64,000 nucleotides of DNA from Sambucus nigra (GCA_949130495.1 OX422211.1:539526872-539590871); one strand, 5' to 3'; positions 23,519-35,913 are shown, counted from the first letter of the stretch. The notes: generated by a model from the sequence alone, not told the origin. Numbers and translations: made by a program.

Positions 23519-24083
23519 CCCCTCCTGGAAGAATACTATTTCCCTTTTTAAGTTAGTTAAATTCAATTTAATGTGAAATAATTCTTGGGCATCCTTAATA
23601 AAATGTTTTGGGAGATAGGGAAGACCAATAGGACACGTGAATAAATTTTGGGACCCTTGATGTCGGGCAAAGATTGTATTTTTGGATAATTACATAAGGG
23701 TCGGTAAATTTATAATTTAAAGAGAGAGATACGTAAGAGAGTTACTTTGGGACAAGTGTGTATACCTACTGAATTTTATAATTTGGAGAATAAAGCCATG
23801 AGAGTTGTGTGGTACGTTGGAATAATACCGAATCAAGGTTAGAAACAAACCGTTATAAGTGTTTACTAAAATATGATAATATGGATAAAAGTCGTAACTA
23901 TGGGATTTGAGAATATACCCAATATTGACATGGTAATATTAGTATAGTTATATGATTGTGTATGCATATGCTATTTATGTGTGAAAACCATACCCACGCT
24001 ACTTGCTATCCCTGAGGTTTTCGCGCTGGGACGATCTTATCCTGTGTTGCCTTATGGGGGATATTGACTCGTACCCTAGAAGA

Positions 24084-24318
24084 TAGATATCCTTGGTACA
24101 GTCTATTGATTTGATAGTTCAGACGGTCCTAATAGACGCGGGTATGTGCCATCCTCTTAGAGACTTGGAATCTATGCTTCGCCTCATATTGTTTGTGTAT
24201 AGATATCCTTGGTACAGACTATCGATGTGATAGTTCAGACAGTCCTAAGAGACGCAGACATATGCCATCCTCTTAGATACTTGAATCTATGTTTCGCCTC
24301 AATATTTTTTGAGTATGT
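24084..24318 (+). repeat. 115-bp tandem duplication in LTR E
   Basis: 24084-24200 and 24201-24318 both read AGATATCCTTGGTACAG ... TGATAGTTCAGAC ... CCATCCTCTTAGA ... CTTCGCCTCA, with scattered substitutions. Confidence 0.85.
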
Positions 24319-25474
24319 GTTAATACGGTTCGAGAGTGATTCCGAATTTGTATTTCCCTTAGTACGAGTGATACGGGGATTGGATAGTAGAGTATGCCCG
24401 CACCATAGTTTTTATTTAGGGTGCTGTTATGATATATATATATTTTACGAGTAGTTTATATATATATGAAATTCTGAAATCTGGAACTGCCTACTGTGAT
24501 TTGATATGTAGGACATGGTTGATGACTCAAATTGTAAATACTTGTTTTGAGAAAGTATAATATGACACTGGAAAACTTTATTGATTAAAAAAGTTAAAAT
24601 GAGAACTTTGGTTACTAATAGAAATATTCTTTTCAAACAATTGAATCGTTAAATTTTGAATCCTGCGAATAACCTAAGATAAGTTAAACCATTGGGAAAG
24701 GATAGCGAGATATATAATGAGATAGACCACTGGGAAGGTTAGTGCGATAGGTGTGCACATTAGAAGAGAGGTGAGAATTTCTCAAGAGAGTGTCGCACTA
24801 ATATGTTGTTGCATTAGCCTGTATCAATTCAAATACTTGCTAAACAATTTTTAAATCATATACACTATCGGGCTCTGACCCATTTTTTTTTCTCTCTCTC
24901 TCTCTCTTGTATATATATGTATGTACTATAGGTGCCCAGCCACAGGGGCGTCTTGCTTAGGATCCCTTGGAAGGAACGTGCTGCAGCTTAGGTGGGAGTT
25001 GCAGGCCATTTGCTTAGATGATTTCATTTACTTGATTCCACTCCTATGATTCTCAGATATTGGGGCATGTGTCACCCTTTTCACTATTTATCTGTTTTGT
25101 TGGTACCTTTGTGTTTCAGTTATTTCTCGTATTTGGGATTTATTCAGCATGTATGTTTTACATTAAGTTTTAAATGTTGGGATTTTTGATGTTGAATGTT
25201 TGAAGTAATTGGATTATGTCCCAGGATAATTGTTGTATGATTCTTACTTATTGAAAATGTTGTTACTAATTAAATAAATAATTTTCCTTTAAAAAAATAA
25301 AATTGGTCAGAAATGTTGAAAAATGGTTTTGACACTTAGCTTAATTATGTAGGGTGTTAATTTGGAAAAATTTATTTTCACGACAGTGATGCTAACAATG
25401 AACCAACTGTTCACCTTGATTTTTAATTTAATAAAGGAGTGATCGCCCGGTATTTAATTAGGCGGGGTGTCACA

Positions 25475-27596
25475 AGTTCATAGACCAAAAAGTCAGAAGA
25501 TACCGAATTTCTAGTTAACCCAATGAAAAGGTTAGGCAGAAAATAAAAAGACTTCAATGTTCATTCTAAATGGATAAAAACAATTGTGGTGAGTATTTGG
25601 TCGGGCATCCAAGAAAGATTAAACAATTTTGGAATGTAAGGAGGCACTTAAAAGTAGTAAAATTGTCTAGGGAATTGTTTTATTTTTACTTGAATGTTGC
25701 TGCTAATGCTAGATTTTTTATTTAATAACTTATATTTGGGGAATCTAATAAAGGCCCAAAAATTCTAAGAGGAAATTTCTCTTTGTACATCAAAATTATC
25801 CATCAATTATTCAAACCAAAATTATCACACCTCAAGTTGCATGTAATTATCTTCATTTTCTTCCTTATCTCGAATTATTCCCAGATCCATTGTCTTATCA
25901 TGTATTCTAACTCTAACTCCTCTAATGTTTGTGGGAAGATAGGGTAGTCTAACTTACAGCTAGATTGCATGTCACTTTTGTTCCTTTCAAGATCCTATAC
26001 ATCACTCCTATCAACTCACATACTCTGTTTATGACCATCATATGAACTATATGTGTTGCCTGTGTAGGTAGGACGTGTTGAAGATTTTGAATGGCTTGAA
26101 CAACTTATGGATCCATCATTAACATATGATTTAGCAAAGGAAAAGTGTGTTATTATCTTTAATTCAAGATGTCTTACATCGATACTAGATTTAATTAGAC
26201 AAACTATCTTATATTGTCATACTCAACCCATCTGAAACAAACAGGCCGACATTTTCTTCCAATAATTAATTTCATTTTGGAAAGAATTGATTCATAGACT
26301 CACCCACCAAAGTTACTTCTTCATGAAACACATAATTCTTGAACATAATAACTCACCTCTTGCTGTAAACAAAATGATAAGCCACAAGCATAATTATTAT
26401 TATTAGAAAAAAAGATAATAAAAAGATAAGAAGGAATGAAAATGACATATAAATAATTTTTTTAAGATTCCTATAAACAAGTACGATATTACTATCTTTT
26501 TATCGATGCCATAAATATATCCTACATTGTTCTTTCCTTGAGGATAACCCTTAAATAATTTTTGCAAATCCTCATGTACACAGGCTTCCATAACTTTCTC
26601 TTATCGACTAAACTTTTATTGGAATTATGAAGCCATGGAAAAGTCACAGAGTCCAAATCGAGAGTAGTGCCAAAGTCAGAAATTCACCTTAAGGGGGGAA
26701 ATACACATAGTGTTGGTAAAATTTGTGAAAAAAAACCCAACTAAATTCTCTACTATAGAAAATTTAGGAGGCCATTGTCTAAAACTTTTTGAAAGTTAAA
26801 AGGGGTCTATGGCCCCTCCAAAAAATGGCTAGTTTCATCCCTGCGAGAGACAACAAGGCTTCGTCGCTCAAGTGACCTGGATTTAATTGTGTTGGAACTA
26901 GAGGTACCTTTTTTATTGCCCTTATCTTTAATTTTATGAACTATGTCCAAGCCTATAGATAGACAAGATCAACATATCCTTGCCACTTACAATAGAAAAT
27001 TTCTCCTCAATTTTGATTTTGTAGTGAATATTTTCTTCTATCTTTTTTACCACCTTCTCTCAGAATAGAGCTCTCACATGTTTTTCATTTGTATTTACTC
27101 TTTCAATGAAATATTAAGACTTACGATTAGCTCCATGACTAGATAGACAACCCTATAATCATGACAAAAAACATATCTAAAAGCCAATAATATACATTAA
27201 TAAATATTAAATACAATTTTTGAATGAAAGGCGCTTAAAAGCATTGAAATTGTCTGGAAATTAGTCCTTTTCTACTTACCTGCTCTTGCTAAATATAGAT
27301 TTTTTCTTATCTTCTGCTTATTAAACCTAACCCTTAATTTATATTTGGGGGGATCTAATAAAGACCAAAAAATTCTAAAAGGTAACTTCTATTTATATCT
27401 TTGTATATCAAAATAATCTATCAATCATTTAAAATAAAAATTAAGAAATTAATAAGCTAACATAAGTTTGTCATTTATTCTCCTCATTGTATTTTAGTTA
27501 CATAGTAAGCTAAGCTTGTACATGAATAAACCTATACAACATTAATGTGCGTCCATATTTTCCTTTCCATTATTGTCCTCCATTTCTCCAGCCTCA
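25475..27596. other. unassigned AT-rich DNA with a diverged direct repeat
   Basis: No retroelement ends or protein domains recognised. About 25624-25822 and 27214-27434 are diverged copies of one sequence (shared pieces: CTTAAAAG, AAATTGTCT, TTATATTTGGGG, ATCTAATAAAG, CCAAAAAATTCTAA, ATCAATTATT/ATCAATCATT), in the same orientation. The small minus ORF 26403-26591 ('MEACVHEDLQKLFKGYPQGK') has no family I recognise. Some of this may be introns or exons of a decayed host gene. Confidence 0.4.
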
Positions 27597-28268
27597 TTAA
27601 AATATCATTTTCTCAGTTTTTGCAACTTCAGTGGGGTCATGGGATGCGTCCCTCTTCACCGTCAGCAATAAGTAATTGACAAAATCCAAAAGGAGGAACT
27701 TCATCTCCTCTATCTTTCTGAACAATAAATTGACAATCTTAGTTAATATTAACATTTGCCAATTTACATCATCATAGGGGTTACAGAGAAGCATGCGTGG
27801 CAAAGCTTCTGATGCTTCTAATTCGTTGCTAACAATAATGACTTCCAATATAATATCTATAAAACTTTCTACCACTTCCTTTAGTTCTTGATTTCCTCGA
27901 AGTAAATAATTCTTAACTATGTATTTTATGCTAATAAAGGAATTCCTCCTGGTAATATAATTTCTTCTCATAAAAAACTTCTCAAGGGTATCACCTAAAT
28001 CCTTACTCTTCTGAAGTACCCAAACTGAAGTTATAGACGAGTACCACTCCGATAGTCTCACCCCCATCAATGCAGAGGCACCCATAAAAAAGTCCTCTAA
28101 CAAGAGAATGAATAAAAGCATCATTATTTTCAGAAGCATAAATCTTTGAAAGTGGGCTCCTACTTTGTGCCTCATTGCACGCAATTGATTATAGGCTGGT
28201 TGTGGGGTTCTTGACGGTGACCATGGAAATGAACAAGACAAAGATATATTCATCTTCACCAACATCAA
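27597..28268 (-). CDS. unassigned 223-codon ORF, possible gene fragment
   Basis: One open frame from ATG 28268 to TAA 27597, the longest uninterrupted minus-strand reading in the window and not part of any retroelement I can recognise. It is hydrophobic and helix-rich ('FMLLKIMMLLFILLLEDFF', 'ELKEVVESFIDIILEVIIV', 'LTKIVNLLFRKIEEMKFLL'), which could be helical repeats or a chance product of AT-rich DNA. No motif, signal peptide or catalytic pattern is evident. Degraded coding-looking sequence lies just upstream at 28370-28808. I cannot name a family; it may be an exon of a decayed host gene or of a gene fragment carried by a transposon. Confidence 0.3.
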   Translation of the reverse strand: MMLVKMNISLSCSFPWSPSRTPQPAYNQLRAMRHKVGAHFQRFMLLKIMMLLFILLLEDFFMGASALMGVRLSEWYSSITSVWVLQKSKDLGDTLEKFFMRRNYITRRNSFISIKYIVKNYLLRGNQELKEVVESFIDIILEVIIVSNELEASEALPRMLLCNPYDDVNWQMLILTKIVNLLFRKIEEMKFLLLDFVNYLLLTVKRDASHDPTEVAKTEKMIF

Positions 28269-28369
28269 CTATATTTTCAGATTTTTTGAGAACCCTTGCC
28301 TTAATTTTTTAAAATTATCAATTTGTCCTTTTTTCAGTAATGATAATAGATGTGATTACTCAGAAATCT

Positions 28370-28808
28370 TTGAAGTAATTCCTAACTAATTGGGCTAAGG
28401 AACAACATGCATTATGGCTAACGGTATGATCATTATACATACAGAACTCGTGGATTAGATCATTCGGTAGAATTAATTCTTGGCTTCTAAAGTCCCCCCT
28501 GACAAACTCCATAATACTTTAGATATTCTTTGCTTCACTGACATATTGGTTTCCGTAGTTAGAGCTCTAAAGATGTCCACTTTGACCATGTTTAGGTATC
28601 GAGGCATCTAAATTAGATCAATAATTTTATTATTAATGAGTTTCCATGCCATAACTCTTTCATCTATAGTCTCGAATTGAAGTTGTTCAATCACATTCTC
28701 TACTTCCAACACCAGGTCATCGTCTGATCCTACAAAACATACCAGGTAACAAAACATCATGAGAATGGAACAATAAATCAGAATCACATCAACATATTTC
28801 AAACACAT
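28370..28808 (-). pseudogene. coding-like remnant upstream of the 223-codon ORF
   Basis: Minus-strand readings look protein-like: 'SDDDLVLEVENVIEQLQFET', 'DERVMAWKLINNKIIDL', then after a stop 'MPRYLNMVKVDIFRALTTET', and in a second frame 'GDFRSQELILPNDLIHEFCM' and 'HNACCSLAQLVRNYFKDF'. Stops and a frame change separate them. The text resembles ARM/HEAT-type helical proteins in style only; no identification is possible by eye. Confidence 0.3.
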
Positions 28809-29090
28809 ATAAGATGATAGATACCAACATATATAAGATGATAGATATCAACATATATAAGTAAATCTCAGTTTTGGACTCCAAGATGAAATGTACAATC
28901 CATGTAGACATTTTCACAAACATAACATAAACATATATTTATATATTATATTACACCTTCTCAAACTAATAACCAACCAAATAGTCTCCCAACAAATTAA
29001 ACAACAAAAGTTTAAAATACAAAAACTAAATTCATTCCATTTCATCTTCCTCTCACATTCTCTTTCTAAAACTACACCCTTAGGGCGTCC

Positions 29091-30780
29091 ATGGTGGTTG
29101 TGGTTCAAATTTCTAACCCCGCTATTGTTCCTAAGCCTCCTGATCCAATCGTTAACCAAGTTAAATTGTTTGATTAAATATTCTCCAATGATAATCCTTC
29201 TATCTAGATTGCTCAAAAAATTATTTCATCATTCAAAGGCAAACCATCTCTTGAATTTTCATGTGAAGATATAAAAAAAACTATCCATCCCCTTTCGATA
29301 TGCACTAGTTGGTAAATTTCCATTTGGATGTCCATTTACTGAGTTAATATGAAATCCTTTCAAACCTTTTCAATTAAAGAAACGATGTCATTAGGACTTC
29401 TAGACGATAAACATATTCTGATCAACTTAAATTGTGAGGATGATTACCTTTGGTTATGGTTGTGAGAAAAATAGTATGTATTTAAGACACAAATTGTGGT
29501 CATGAAATGGATTCCAAAATTTCAAATAGGTATGGATTGTTCTATTGTCCCTATTTGGGTTTCGTTACCCTCTTTTCTTGTTAATTTTTTCGATAAAGCA
29601 TCTTTATTTTCAATTAGTTAAGTTGCTGGTACCCGTCTGAAGTTGGACGAGGCAAGAATGCTAGTTACAAGGACTAGTCTGGACGTATGTATATCAAGGT
29701 TGATATTGCTAAAGATATTCCACAAAGGCTCTGAATCAAATGTGGTTCTAGTTAAGGTTTTTGGCAAAAATTAATTTACGAGAATGTTCGCACGTTTTGC
29801 AAAAATTGTCAACATATTGGCCATGAACATGGAAATTGTTCATTCAGAAAAGAAATTTCATCTTGACTTACACAAGTTCCGCCAACAAAGGATAAAGGAA
29901 AGATCATAGTTGATTCCCTACCCATGAATAAACCTCTATGGATTGAAAAAACAAACCCTAATAAGGGTATTACATTTCATGAGCAAAACCATTTGATTTC
30001 TAACTCAAATAATGGTGGGGGGAAAATTCCTACCACAAACATGTATTTTCCAGGAACCCTAAATCATATTGCCATGCATCTCAACCTAAACCAAACGACG
30101 ACTCCAACCTTAATAACCTTAAACCGCCTTTGACTAACAGCCCTGCTAAAATTGTCGATATTAGTGGACAATACCAAACTCGGTTTTCACACGCTAATCC
30201 TAATATTTTTTCTACTCCGTTTCAAAACCAGATCATACCATACTCCCAGCCTTGTGAATTTACTCTCCTATATCAGTTGTCTTCCTCAAAAACTAATATT
30301 CAAAAATACTATAAACTGAGTCCAAATTTTCTAAATCCTCAAACTATGGTTCCTAATAATCATCCCTAAATTATCTTCTTAACAAATATGATCCTCTTTA
30401 GGGAAAATATTTTCAAATACCAGACTTTCTTGAATTTTCTAAATTAACGTACCTTCCTAGAGACCATAAATTCATGGACAAAGCCAACATTTCTCCCAGA
30501 CCTAAACCGAACTTCTTCAAAAAAATACCAACTAATTTCATAGATGAGTGGATAAATTCTTAGGCATTGGATGATGATGAACTTGATCATGGAGGATCTC
30601 TAAGTGTTGATGAATTAAATTCCTTTTTTTTTATCTTAGCAACATATTCAGGTTTTTGGCCTAAAACGTCCTATTATTATTGATGAAAATTCCTATAAGA
30701 TTATCTCTCAAACTGAGGAAAAAATACCACCAACTAGGTTTAGGGTTGTCACTAGGTCTGCATGTAAGGATAAAGTAAGG
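29091..30780 (+). pseudogene. LINE ORF1 (DUF4283-like plus zinc knuckle)
   Basis: Plant L1-type ORF1, an RNA-binding protein of the LINE ribonucleoprotein. ATG 29091 opens 'MVVVQISNPAIVPKPPDPIV'. At about 29300-29680 the readings 'LVGKFPFGCPFTELI', 'KHILINLNCEDDYLWLW' and 'MDCSIVPIWVSLPSL' match the DUF4283 region. The CCHC knuckle 'CKNCQHIGHEHGNC' is at 29798-29839. The downstream part is Asn/Pro-rich, with open stretches at 29924-30133 and 30130-30369. Many stops and frameshifts, so not functional. Confidence 0.75.
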
Positions 30781-30797
30781 TACTACTTTAGACATCA

Positions 30798-31616
30798 ATG
30801 ATTAATAATTTATTATAGAATATTTATGAAGTGGGCAATAATCCCTCCATTCGTAGACTTAAACGGGTCAATAAAAAGAATTCGACTGGTGTTGTTGTTA
30901 TTCAAGAAGCTATGATTGATTTCGATAATTTAAAATAATTAAGGCGTAAAATCATTTTTTATGGAGGTGTTACAAATTATTCGAATAAAATTTGGATTTT
31001 TTGGAATTTTGATTGGCAAGTTAATGCTTGTCGTGACATGGAACAAATGATTAATTTTAAGGTGGTTCATCTTAATATTTTGGATCCATTTTTATTCTTA
31101 TGTGTTCATTCTAAGTGATGCAAGGAGGATATGTTTCATTTATGGGATGAAATTCGTGTGGTGGCCATTATTGGTATTTCACAATGGTTGATTAGTGGAG
31201 ATTTTAACATTGTTTCATCTCAAGAAGAAAAAGTTAGTGGACTTCTTATTAATAAGTAATAAACTCTGGAATTTAATGAGGCCCTTTCTCAATCTAGTTG
31301 GGTGGAATTTCCATATTCCAGATCCAAATTTACGTGGTGTAACAATAGATCGGGTGTGGCTAGAATTTGGGCCAGATTACACCGCATTTTGGGTTCTAAT
31401 AGTTGGAACAACAATAATCTTATCTCTTATGTCACTCATCTACATAGAACTCATTCGAACCACGCTCCGTTGGTTCTTAACATTCGTAGCAGCTCCAATA
31501 ACTTCCCAAAGCTGTTTAGATTTACTAATATATGAATGCCACACTATGTTTTTATGCAGGTGGTTCAAAATGGTTGTGATGGTTAGGAATGGTTGGGAAG
31601 CTTGTTTAAGAGGTAT
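30798..31616 (+). pseudogene. LINE ORF2 endonuclease domain
   Basis: N-terminus of ORF2 with an AP-type endonuclease that nicks target DNA. ATG 30798 is followed by 'MINNLL' then TAG, where relatives have Trp (TGG to TAG). Landmarks: 'VGNNPSIRRLKR', 'VVVIQEAM' (catalytic Glu region), 'WLISGDFNIVSSQEEKVSG' (G-D-F-N box), 'EFPYSRSKFTWCNNRSGVAR', 'WARLHRILGS', and 'HSNHAPLVLNI' for the terminal S-D-H box, in which Asp has become Asn. The reading ends near 31616. Confidence 0.85.
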
Positions 31617-33679
31617 ACTGTAGTGTAGACTACTTCCGCCCATAAAGTCTTAGGAAGGCCTTTCTCCTTGAGCATTGTTTCGGCCATATCCACGACTGTC
31701 CTATTTTTTCTTTTAGAAAATCCTTTCTACTCTGGAGCATACCCAACAGTTTGTTGGTGTTCTACTCATTAATCTTCACAGAACTTATCAAACTCATTGG
31801 AGTTATACTCATTTCCTTTATTACTTATCAAAATTTTGATGAAATGACCAATATGTTTCTCAACAAAGTTTTTAAATTATCAAAAAACTCTAAAAACTTC
31901 AAATTTTTCATGAAGAAAATAAACCCACATCATTCTTGTATACTCATCAAAGAATAAGATGAAGTACCTGTTATTATCATGAGAGGGTGTCTTCGTAGGA
32001 CCGCATGCATCGGTGTGCTCCAACTCTAATAATGACTTGGCTCTCTATTCTTTTCCTGGTGGGAAAGGTTATTTTTGGTACTTGCCGAGCATACAACCTT
32101 TATAAACATGATCTATCCCTTTTATCTGTGGCATATCTCTTATCATTTTCTTCTGATGGAGTAACTTCAACATATAGAAGTTGAAGTGACTGAATTTTTA
32201 GCACCATGGACACGAGTCATCTACTTGTGCCTTTATAGCTATGTCTTTTTCATATCTCCACTTGATAGGGAAATTTCTATTGTTCTTCATTTTTACCATA
32301 GCTATTTCTAGATTTATATTCTTCTTATCATAGATGGTACATGAGTCTCCAAAAAAGTATAAGGAGTAACCGTTTTCCATCTTTTGATTGACACTATGAG
32401 GACTTTGGTGTAAACTAGGCAAAAATGAGGCATCTTTGATCGAGCATGTAACTTTCTTTGTCTACACGGCTATTGTGCCTTTTCCTTTTGCCTATAAAAC
32501 TACACCATTTCCCAATTGGACTTGTGATATGGATGACATGTCGATATCTTGGAAAATATCATCATTTATAGTCATGTGATTGATGTAGCCACCGTCTATG
32601 TACCAAGTATCATCCTTATCCTTTGTTATTGCTTGAAAGGTGCATAAAAGAACTCTTTCTTTGTCTTTTTCTTTAGAGAAGTTGGCTCGGTGTTTTTTTC
32701 TTAAGATGGGAATCTTTTTCTTCATGCTTGAACTTCTTGCAGTTTCAGCATTTTAATTTGTCACGAAACCAACAATATTTTTCCAAATGGTTTGTCTTTT
32801 TACAAATTCCACAAGGTGGAAATTTTCCTTTTTTCTCACTTTGATTTGTCAAATCTTGATTATTTCTAGATGTTCCCCCCTTCTAGAATTTTCTTTGATT
32901 TTTTTTCCAATCACATTGTCTAGAAATCAAAGACCTTGAATTGAACTTAGGCTGGAAGGCATTTTCCATCGGATCTTCACTCCGCCAACTCAGCTTTTCC
33001 TCATATAATTCTAGGGAGCCCATTAATTCAGTCACTAAAAGTGTTTTAGATCCTTTGTACTTTCAATTTTGGTTATAATAGGATCGAACTTTGGAGTGAC
33101 ACTAATAAAAAAAAATCAATAATTATTTTATCGGGGATATCTTCCCCATAGGCTCTCATTTGATTTACTAATTCCTTTATTTTAGAATAATATGTTTTGG
33201 AGGTCTCAGATTCCTTCATTTTAAAATTATGATATTCCTTTCTAAAAAATCTTGTAGTTTAATTGTTCATACCTTTTCGTCGCCCTTGAACTCTTCTTGT
33301 AGTATCTCCCATGCTTCTTTGAAATTTGTGGCTCCGGTTAGCCTTGGAAATATTGTGTCTTTTACCACTTGTTGAAAAAAACTAAAGGCTTTTGCATCCT
33401 TCACTATATTCTCCTTTAGTTCCTTAGGCATTTTGTGAGGGTAGAGGTGTCTTCAAGATTAATAAAACCTTCACTAATGACATCCCATGTATCATGTGCT
33501 CAGAGAAATGTCTTCATTTTTAAACTCCAAAAGTCATAGTTGTACCCATTAAATGTAGGGATTGTAATAAATGAATTGTACATGTTAGATAAAAAATCAT
33601 AGTGAGTTTAAGGTGAAGGGACGTAGGAAGAAAAAATTGGTACTCCTAGTTGGTGGCAAAACTGTGCTTTGATACCATT
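31617..33679 (-). pseudogene. Ty1/copia gag-PR-IN remnant
   Basis: Truncated copia polyprotein on the minus strand. A primer site lies at 33666-33677. Gag spans about 32730-33640, with the knuckle 'CGICKKTNHLEKYC' at about 32768-32809. Protease reads 'TWYIDGGYINHMT' (usual D-S-G changed to D-G-G), followed by 'QVQLGNGVVL' (32492-32560). The GAG-pre-integrase text and integrase follow, with 'ELEHTDACGP' (first Asp) near 32005-32035, 'NNRYFILFFDEYTRMMWVYF', and 'ISNKGNEYNS', in which the second Asp is Asn. Integrase C-terminus, RT, RNase H and the other LTR are missing. Heavily mutated. Confidence 0.8.
33666..33677 (-). other. copia primer-binding site
   Basis: Minus strand TGGTATCAAAGC, one mismatch from the initiator-Met tRNA complement TGGTATCAGAGC. 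Confidence 0.75.
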
Positions 33680-34170
33680 ATTAGTTTTAGGAGAAGTTTA
33701 GAATGTGGTTAAATGTTTAGTTTAGGAAATTAAAATTAATATGATTAAGATTAATATGTGCAGCCCAGGATTTGGAGGGAGATAGTTGGTAATTTATTTG
33801 AGGACTTGAGGGAAACTATGAACTTGTAATATAGAAAAAGAAGTGAAGTTTTTGTATTAAACCTGATAATATATTACAATGTTTGGCTTGGATGGTTTGG
33901 CCAAATAATCTCCCCACCTATTTATAGGCATCCCAACTCCTCAATGGATGGTGGAGATTAAAATACATTAATGGTCTAGATTAATTCTCCAGATGGTTCC
34001 CACCTCCTATGGGAACATTCCATAAGCCTACGTACTTCCTTAATCTTCTAGAATATTATATGCATTACAAGTATGCTCTAGATTATCTAATATGGATTAG
34101 CTTATATTTTACAGTCAGCATTATGTACTGATTTCTAGACTATTCTAGGAATTAGTATCACATTTCAACA
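33680..34170 (-). mobile_element. copia 5' LTR
   Basis: About 490 bp. The minus strand starts TGTTGAAATGTGATACTAA at 34170 and ends next to the primer site. It contains a TATA box at 33918. LINE reverse transcriptase sequence begins immediately at 34171. The inner LTR end lacks a clear CA and is approximate. Confidence 0.7.
33917..33928 (-). promoter_or_regulatory. TATA box in the copia LTR
   Basis: Minus strand CCTATAAATAGG, about 240 bp into the LTR, a typical U3 promoter position. Confidence 0.55.
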
Positions 34171-35913
34171 ATTTTTTATAATATTCTCGTGGCTCAAGAG
34201 ATGATGACTAATTTTCATAAAAAAAGTGAGAGGTTGTACATGGTCATCAAACTAGATATGTCAAAGGATTATGACCTAATGTCTTGGATTTTTTATTATA
34301 AAAGTGCTTCGAGCCTTTGGATTCACAGAGGGATGGATTGATATGATATGGCAGATTTAATCTAATTATTGTCACTCCATTCTTATTAATGGCAAAGAGT
34401 GTGCCTTTTTCAAATCTAAATGGGGGTTCGACAAGGCGATATTATTTCCCCCACTTTATTTGTTCTTAATTCGAATGTTCTTAGTAGAATCATCCACAAT
34501 CTTATGCTTGATGGTTCCATTACATGTTTCTATCATCCAAGGAGTGCTACTCTCGTGTCGTCTCTCTCTTTTGCAGATGATTTTCAATTTTTGTTAATGG
34601 AAAAAATGAATCTTTGTAATTTCATGAGATTTCTTAATGCTTATCAATCAAACTCGAGTCAGGTCTTTAACCACAATAATAGATCCTTTTATTTCTCGCA
34701 CAAAGATCTAGTTTAGCGAGTGAATATTATCCAAACAACCACGTTATTTTCAAAGAAAAATCCACCATTTTTATATCTCGGCATTCCAATTTGGGATGGC
34801 CGGCGAAACAAATCAGAACTCATTATTTTTCTAGATCGTATGGAAGCTAAAGTCTCGTCATGGAACTCTGTTATGCTCTCTCTGGCTAGCTGTTATGTTT
34901 TGATTAAATATGTTGTACACACAATAAGTATTCATCCATTTGTCGTTGTCCAGCCACCATGGTCTGTTATTCAGTGTATAAATCAGATTTGCGCCAAGTT
35001 TTTATCAGGAAAATTAGAGGCTCGGTTGAAACATCAATGGGTGAAGTGGACGAATATTTTTATGTCATTTAATGAAGATGCGTTAGCGTATAGGCGATTA
35101 GAGGATACATGAAAGAGTTTTTCTTGTAAGTTATGGTTTAAATTTTTAAATCAAAACTCTCTTCGGTCGTCATTCGCCCAAGAAAAGTATTCTAAAGTTG
35201 AAGCTAACAATTTTGAGCTTCTCATCCCCAAGATAGCCATGCATGGAGTCGCATACAAGATATTAGTGACGTTGTATTGGATCATTTTGACTCTTATTCC
35301 TCATTTAAATGTGATGGTGGTGAATTTAGTATTAAAAAAGCTTGGGATTTAGTTCGATCCAAAAGATGTTTAAAAATTTACTTTTGATATGATTTGGTAT
35401 TCTAGGTTCCTTTCTAAATACTCTTTATTTATGTGGAGAGTTCTTCATGACATTAGATCCTTGGATGCGAATTTAAAAAGTCCTGATATCCCGATGCCTT
35501 CCAAGTGTAGTTATTGTGAAAGGCCCAAAGAGGAGAAAATTAATCATTTATTTCGTAAGATAAGGAACCACATGACCATTTGGAACCATTCTGGGGGTCT
35601 TTTAGGGACTCAAACATGGGGTAATTATTGTCATTCACGGATCATGTGTTGTTGGTTATCGCTTAGGATAACCATCTTAGGGACATACTTTGCAAAAATT
35701 ATTTAGAGTTTGGTTTGTTTGCATATATTATTGTTCAGGTGAAAGCAAAATTTTGATGACTTTCCTGTGATTTGAAAAAAGTTACTTTTAAAGGCTACAT
35801 TTATAGTTTTTCTTATGCTTTGCTTTGCTCATTTAATATTCTCCACATATAAGCCACTTAAGGAGGGATCCTCCTTTCGTATTCTAATACATTTCCTCAT
35901 TTCTTAAAAAAAA
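34171..35913 (+). pseudogene. LINE ORF2 reverse transcriptase and C-terminal zinc domain
   Basis: Continuation of the LINE after the copia fragment. It starts inside RT: 'NILVAQEMM', 'VIKLDMSKDYD', 'MGVRQGDIISPTLFVL' at 34420, and the catalytic 'SLSFADDFQFLL' (F-A-D-D near 34573). 'FLYLGIPIWDGRRNK' and 'FLDRMEAKVSSWNS' follow (34720-35112). The zf-RVT type domain 'SLFMWRVLHDIRSLDANL' ... 'CSYCERPKEEKINHLF' is at 35400-35560. About 240 codons between the endonuclease (ends 31616) and this RT start are absent. The element ends at a short A run, 35906-35913. Several stops make it inactive. Confidence 0.85.

Larger units (their letters stand above)
22325..25474 (+). mobile_element. element E 3' LTR
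   Basis: A 3150-bp LTR starting TGTAATACCCCGTATTTTT and ending GGCGGGGTGTCACA. It carries the shared core block (about 22620-22700, CGAGATAGTCCGAAAAG), a palindrome cluster, a 115-bp tandem duplication and the block ATCGGGCTCTGACCC near 24864. The flank after it is AGTTC; no duplicate can be checked because the 5' LTR is truncated. ORFs within (for example 23346-23576, 24209-24454) show no domain. Confidence 0.9.
28880..31616 (+). mobile_element. LINE (L1-type), 5' part with ORF1 and endonuclease
   Basis: The 5' part of a non-LTR retrotransposon, reading to the right. It holds an untranslated leader (about 28880-29090), ORF1, and the endonuclease part of ORF2, and is cut at about 31616 by a copia fragment. 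The 3' part follows at 34171-35913. The 5' limit is uncertain because no target-site duplication was found. Confidence 0.75.
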
